This document shows positions 61,911 to 64,000 of a stretch of 64,000 nt of DNA, one piece after another. The stretch's first letter is position 1. The number at the start of each line of letters is the position of its first letter. The stretch covers positions 62,001-126,000 of the forward strand of contig NZ_CP017812.1 in the NCBI RefSeq assembly GCF_001856685.1. Reading direction: 5' to 3'. The notes beneath the pieces are model-generated. The model saw nothing but the letters and a program-made list of their open reading frames with translations, searched no databases and was not told the origin of the DNA. The position numbers and the translations under genes are program-made. The DNA comes from Boudabousia tangfeifanii (GTDB taxonomy: Bacteria; Actinomycetota; Actinomycetes; Actinomycetales; Actinomycetaceae).

Positions 61911-64000
61911 TTAGGACTCGTTCAGGGGAGAGCGGCGAATGCGACTACGGCTAGGAAGATTTAATCTTCTAGATGCAGTAGTTTCTACCTCACTTAGTTC
62001 ACCTGAGGTTGCTTTTTCTGCCTGCTCTGCGCTTGCTGCTTTTAGATCTTCGCTCACATTACTCGGAGTGAAAGCTTCTGATTCCGATCGTTCTGTTTGA
62101 GTCGGAATCATCGAGGAAGACAACCGTTGGGATGAAGTAACTTCGGTCGACTTTGCCTCGGAAGCTGACTCGGTATTATCCTGATTCGTCTGCTGGACTC
62201 TAGCGTCCTCGGAGCGTGTTATTTGTTTGCTAGGAAGCGCTTGTGGAGTCCCGCCAACATTAGTTGCTGTTGGCTGGGGTGCTAACGGACGGGGACCAAC
62301 CGGACGAGGCATACCGAGGCGAGGGGCACCCATACGCGGATCTGCGGGATTCATACCTGGGCGAGGACGAGGCATGCGCGGATCTGCTGGATTCATGCCC
62401 GGGCGAGGACGAGGCAATGGTGATCCATCAGGACCTACTGGTGGACGTGGTCCTCTTGGTGGCATAGGTGGCCGAGCCCCATTTCCTTGCTGTGGTCCGG
62501 ACATTGGACGAGGCGCATTGCCTGGTCGTGGGCCAGAAGCTGGGCGTGGTCCCATTCCTCCTTGAGGTGGCATTGGCCGGCCTTGTGGACGAGGACCATT
62601 AGCCGGACGAGGACCATTAGCCGGACGAGGACCCATGTGCGGTTCTCTGGGGCCATCTGGACGATTTGGTGCGCCCTGTGGACGTGGCATTGGCCGGCCG
62701 GGTTGGCCGTAAGTAGGCTGGCCTGGGCGCGGTTGAGGTTGGCCTTGCGGTCTTGGTCCCCTAGGTGGAACTGATGGAGCCGTCCCAGTTGGTGGCATTG
62801 TGTGTCGAGAGCCAGCTGGTGGCACTGGGGGACGAGGAGCTGTCGGGGGTTTAGGCAAACTAGTCTGGGCTAGACTTTCGTGCGAGTCGTGCGGCTTCGT
62901 AACTAAACCGCTAGGCTGCTGATCTGGAGTAGATTCTCCAGTGGATTCGAGGAGTGTTTCCTTGGACTTCGCTAATCCAAGACTCGAGTCCGTTGAACTG
63001 TCTGTCGATGAGGACGAATCTGTCTTATTTTCCGGCTTTGGCGAGCGACGCACTGGCGGTGCCGGTGGGGCTGGAATGAATGGTCGATTTGGAGCTTGGG
63101 AGAGCAATGGTTCGCGCTTGGATTCTTTAGGCTCGTCAGTAACTTCGCCCTCGGCCAGTTTAGCCAGTTGTTCTTCTGCAGATATTTTCTTAACTGTCGC
63201 CTCAGTTTTGCTCGGCTGTGCTGGTGAAGTAGTCTCGGGAATAGTTTCTGCGACTACGGCTTGTTGGCTAGGTTCCTCACCCTTTTCAACTTCGGTTGTT
63301 TTAACTTCGCTCGAAACTTCCGTAGCAAGTACTTCAGTGTCTAATGACTTGACATCTGTCGGAGTGTTTTCGTCCAGATTCTTGTTTAGATCTGCCTTAT
63401 CGTCAGCTAGATCTTCTTGTTGTGCTTCATCCTGCTTTTGCTCTAATACAGGAGTCTTTGAGGTAACTTGCTGCTCAACTTCTTCTGCAGCAATCTCAGG
63501 CTTCTCAGTTGTTGGTTTGGGGGCAAGCGTAATGATCTCATCAAATTCTGCGTCTGCGCGTTTGATGGCATCTTCACTAAGTGAATCTGCACTGCCGATG
63601 GTCCCTAGAGGAGTCGTTTTCGCGAAAGTGTTTTCTTGTCGACGTCCCTGACGGCGTGAGCGCTTGGGAATGTAGAAATCTGGTTCCTCTTCTTCAACGA
63701 TTTCTTTTTGTTTGGGTTCGTTGGAAGTGGGCAGTAAGGGCAGCAACTCGTATTTATCTTCCTGTCCTTCTTCTTTGTAGACGAGAAGACGAGTTAAGCT
63801 AGCGGTTTGCCGCGCTAGGTCAGCGTTGACGCCGATAACGTGCACATCGTAGATTCCAGAATCTAGGATGCTTAGATCTACGCCTTTACTGTGCATGTCG
63901 CAGTAGTAGGATTTAACCGCCGAGGTCGGAATGTTGGTGCCTTTGGTCAGTTCTTTAGTTCGATCCAGCATGCCTACGCGAGTAGCAATGGTTTCAGTAC
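61911..64000 (-). CDS. Proline/arginine-rich disordered protein, cut by the window edge
   Basis: The frame is open to the end of the window, so the true start may lie outside; the first internal ATG is at 63971. From that ATG the protein has 686 residues. A small folded part (about 1-70; ELTKGTNIPTSAVKSYYCD, then GIYDVHVIGVNADLARQ) is followed by an acidic, Glu/Thr-rich region and then a long Pro/Gly/Arg-rich stretch (about 390-570) with repeats such as RPRPGMNPADPRM and GPRPANGPRPANG. There is no signal peptide or membrane helix. The tail is basic (RRLNLPSRSRIRRSP). I do not recognise the family. Confidence 0.65.
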   Translation of the reverse strand, partial: TETIATRVGMLDRTKELTKGTNIPTSAVKSYYCDMHSKGVDLSILDSGIYDVHVIGVNADLARQTASLTRLLVYKEEGQEDKYELLPLLPTSNEPKQKEIVEEEEPDFYIPKRSRRQGRRQENTFAKTTPLGTIGSADSLSEDAIKRADAEFDEIITLAPKPTTEKPEIAAEEVEQQVTSKTPVLEQKQDEAQQEDLADDKADLNKNLDENTPTDVKSLDTEVLATEVSSEVKTTEVEKGEEPSQQAVVAETIPETTSPAQPSKTEATVKKISAEEQLAKLAEGEVTDEPKESKREPLLSQAPNRPFIPAPPAPPVRRSPKPENKTDSSSSTDSSTDSSLGLAKSKETLLESTGESTPDQQPSGLVTKPHDSHESLAQTSLPKPPTAPRPPVPPAGSRHTMPPTGTAPSVPPRGPRPQGQPQPRPGQPTYGQPGRPMPRPQGAPNRPDGPREPHMGPRPANGPRPANGPRPQGRPMPPQGGMGPRPASGPRPGNAPRPMSGPQQGNGARPPMPPRGPRPPVGPDGSPLPRPRPGMNPADPRMPRPRPGMNPADPRMGAPRLGMPRPVGPRPLAPQPTATNVGGTPQALPSKQITRSEDARVQQTNQDNTESASEAKSTEVTSSQRLSSSMIPTQTERSESEAFTPSNVSEDLKAASAEQAEKATSGELSEVETTASRRLNLPSRSRIRRSPLNES

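Overview
The window looks like chromosomal DNA of a high-GC Gram-positive bacterium of moderate GC content, most likely a member of the Actinomycetaceae or a close relative. The evidence is an Actinomyces-type pilus operon (large tip adhesin, major pilin with a WVYDVHTYPKNS motif, class C sortase), a MetP/MetS-type amino-acid importer, a cysteine-rich leader peptide ahead of cysK-cysE, class Ib NrdF, and several SLH-domain surface proteins. No rRNA, tRNA, CRISPR array, insertion sequence or prophage was recognised. The species assignment is an inference; no marker gene for phylogeny is present apart from dnaB.

Layout. 0-4.1 kb: the end of an unknown gene, then a two-gene heterodimeric ABC exporter (minus strand). 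4.3-6.6 kb: NSS-family importer metP, a small acidic protein and metS. 6.8-8.5 kb: a 15-residue Cys-Cys-Cys leader peptide, cysK and cysE. 8.6-11.8 kb: a MATE exporter and dnaB, diverging from a cluster of DnaA boxes; a second pair of boxes lies in AT-rich DNA after dnaB. 12.3-24.8 kb: the pilus operon, including a 2413-residue adhesin and a sortase with about 750 extra N-terminal residues. 24.8-29.8 kb: a GHMP sugar kinase with a nucleotidyltransferase, a PdxK/ThiD-type kinase and a class II Fic protein. 29.9-32.2 kb: nrdF and a prolyl aminopeptidase. 32.3-35.5 kb: two paralogous membrane proteins flanking a GntR regulator, behind a strong promoter studded with inverted repeats. 35.7-39.5 kb: an ATPase plus two unequal FtsX-type permeases. 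39.8-41.7 kb: a two-domain glycosyltransferase.

41.8-46.4 kb is an accessory stretch: an AT-rich pair (GIY-YIG nuclease-like protein; membrane protein with pentapeptide-like repeats) next to an ATPase/PD-(D/E)XK-like nuclease pair that resembles two-gene defence modules. 46.5-55.8 kb holds four SLH surface proteins: two with a CAP domain and two with leucine-rich repeats, the latter sharing 781 bp of almost identical DNA. 55.8-61.8 kb holds envelope genes: an alpha/beta-hydrolase (Asp2-like), an unknown protein and a fused GT2/glycerophosphotransferase that probably makes a wall glycopolymer. The window ends in a proline-rich disordered protein cut by the edge.

The most unusual whole-window signal is a dispersed 10-bp word, GCCGAGG(A/G)CG, seen on both strands at least 32 times by eye, in different reading frames, and as inverted pairs forming terminator hairpins. 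This is the pattern of DNA-uptake-sequence words in Neisseria and Pasteurellaceae. It is absent from the giant adhesin, the GIY-YIG island and the duplicated LRR genes.
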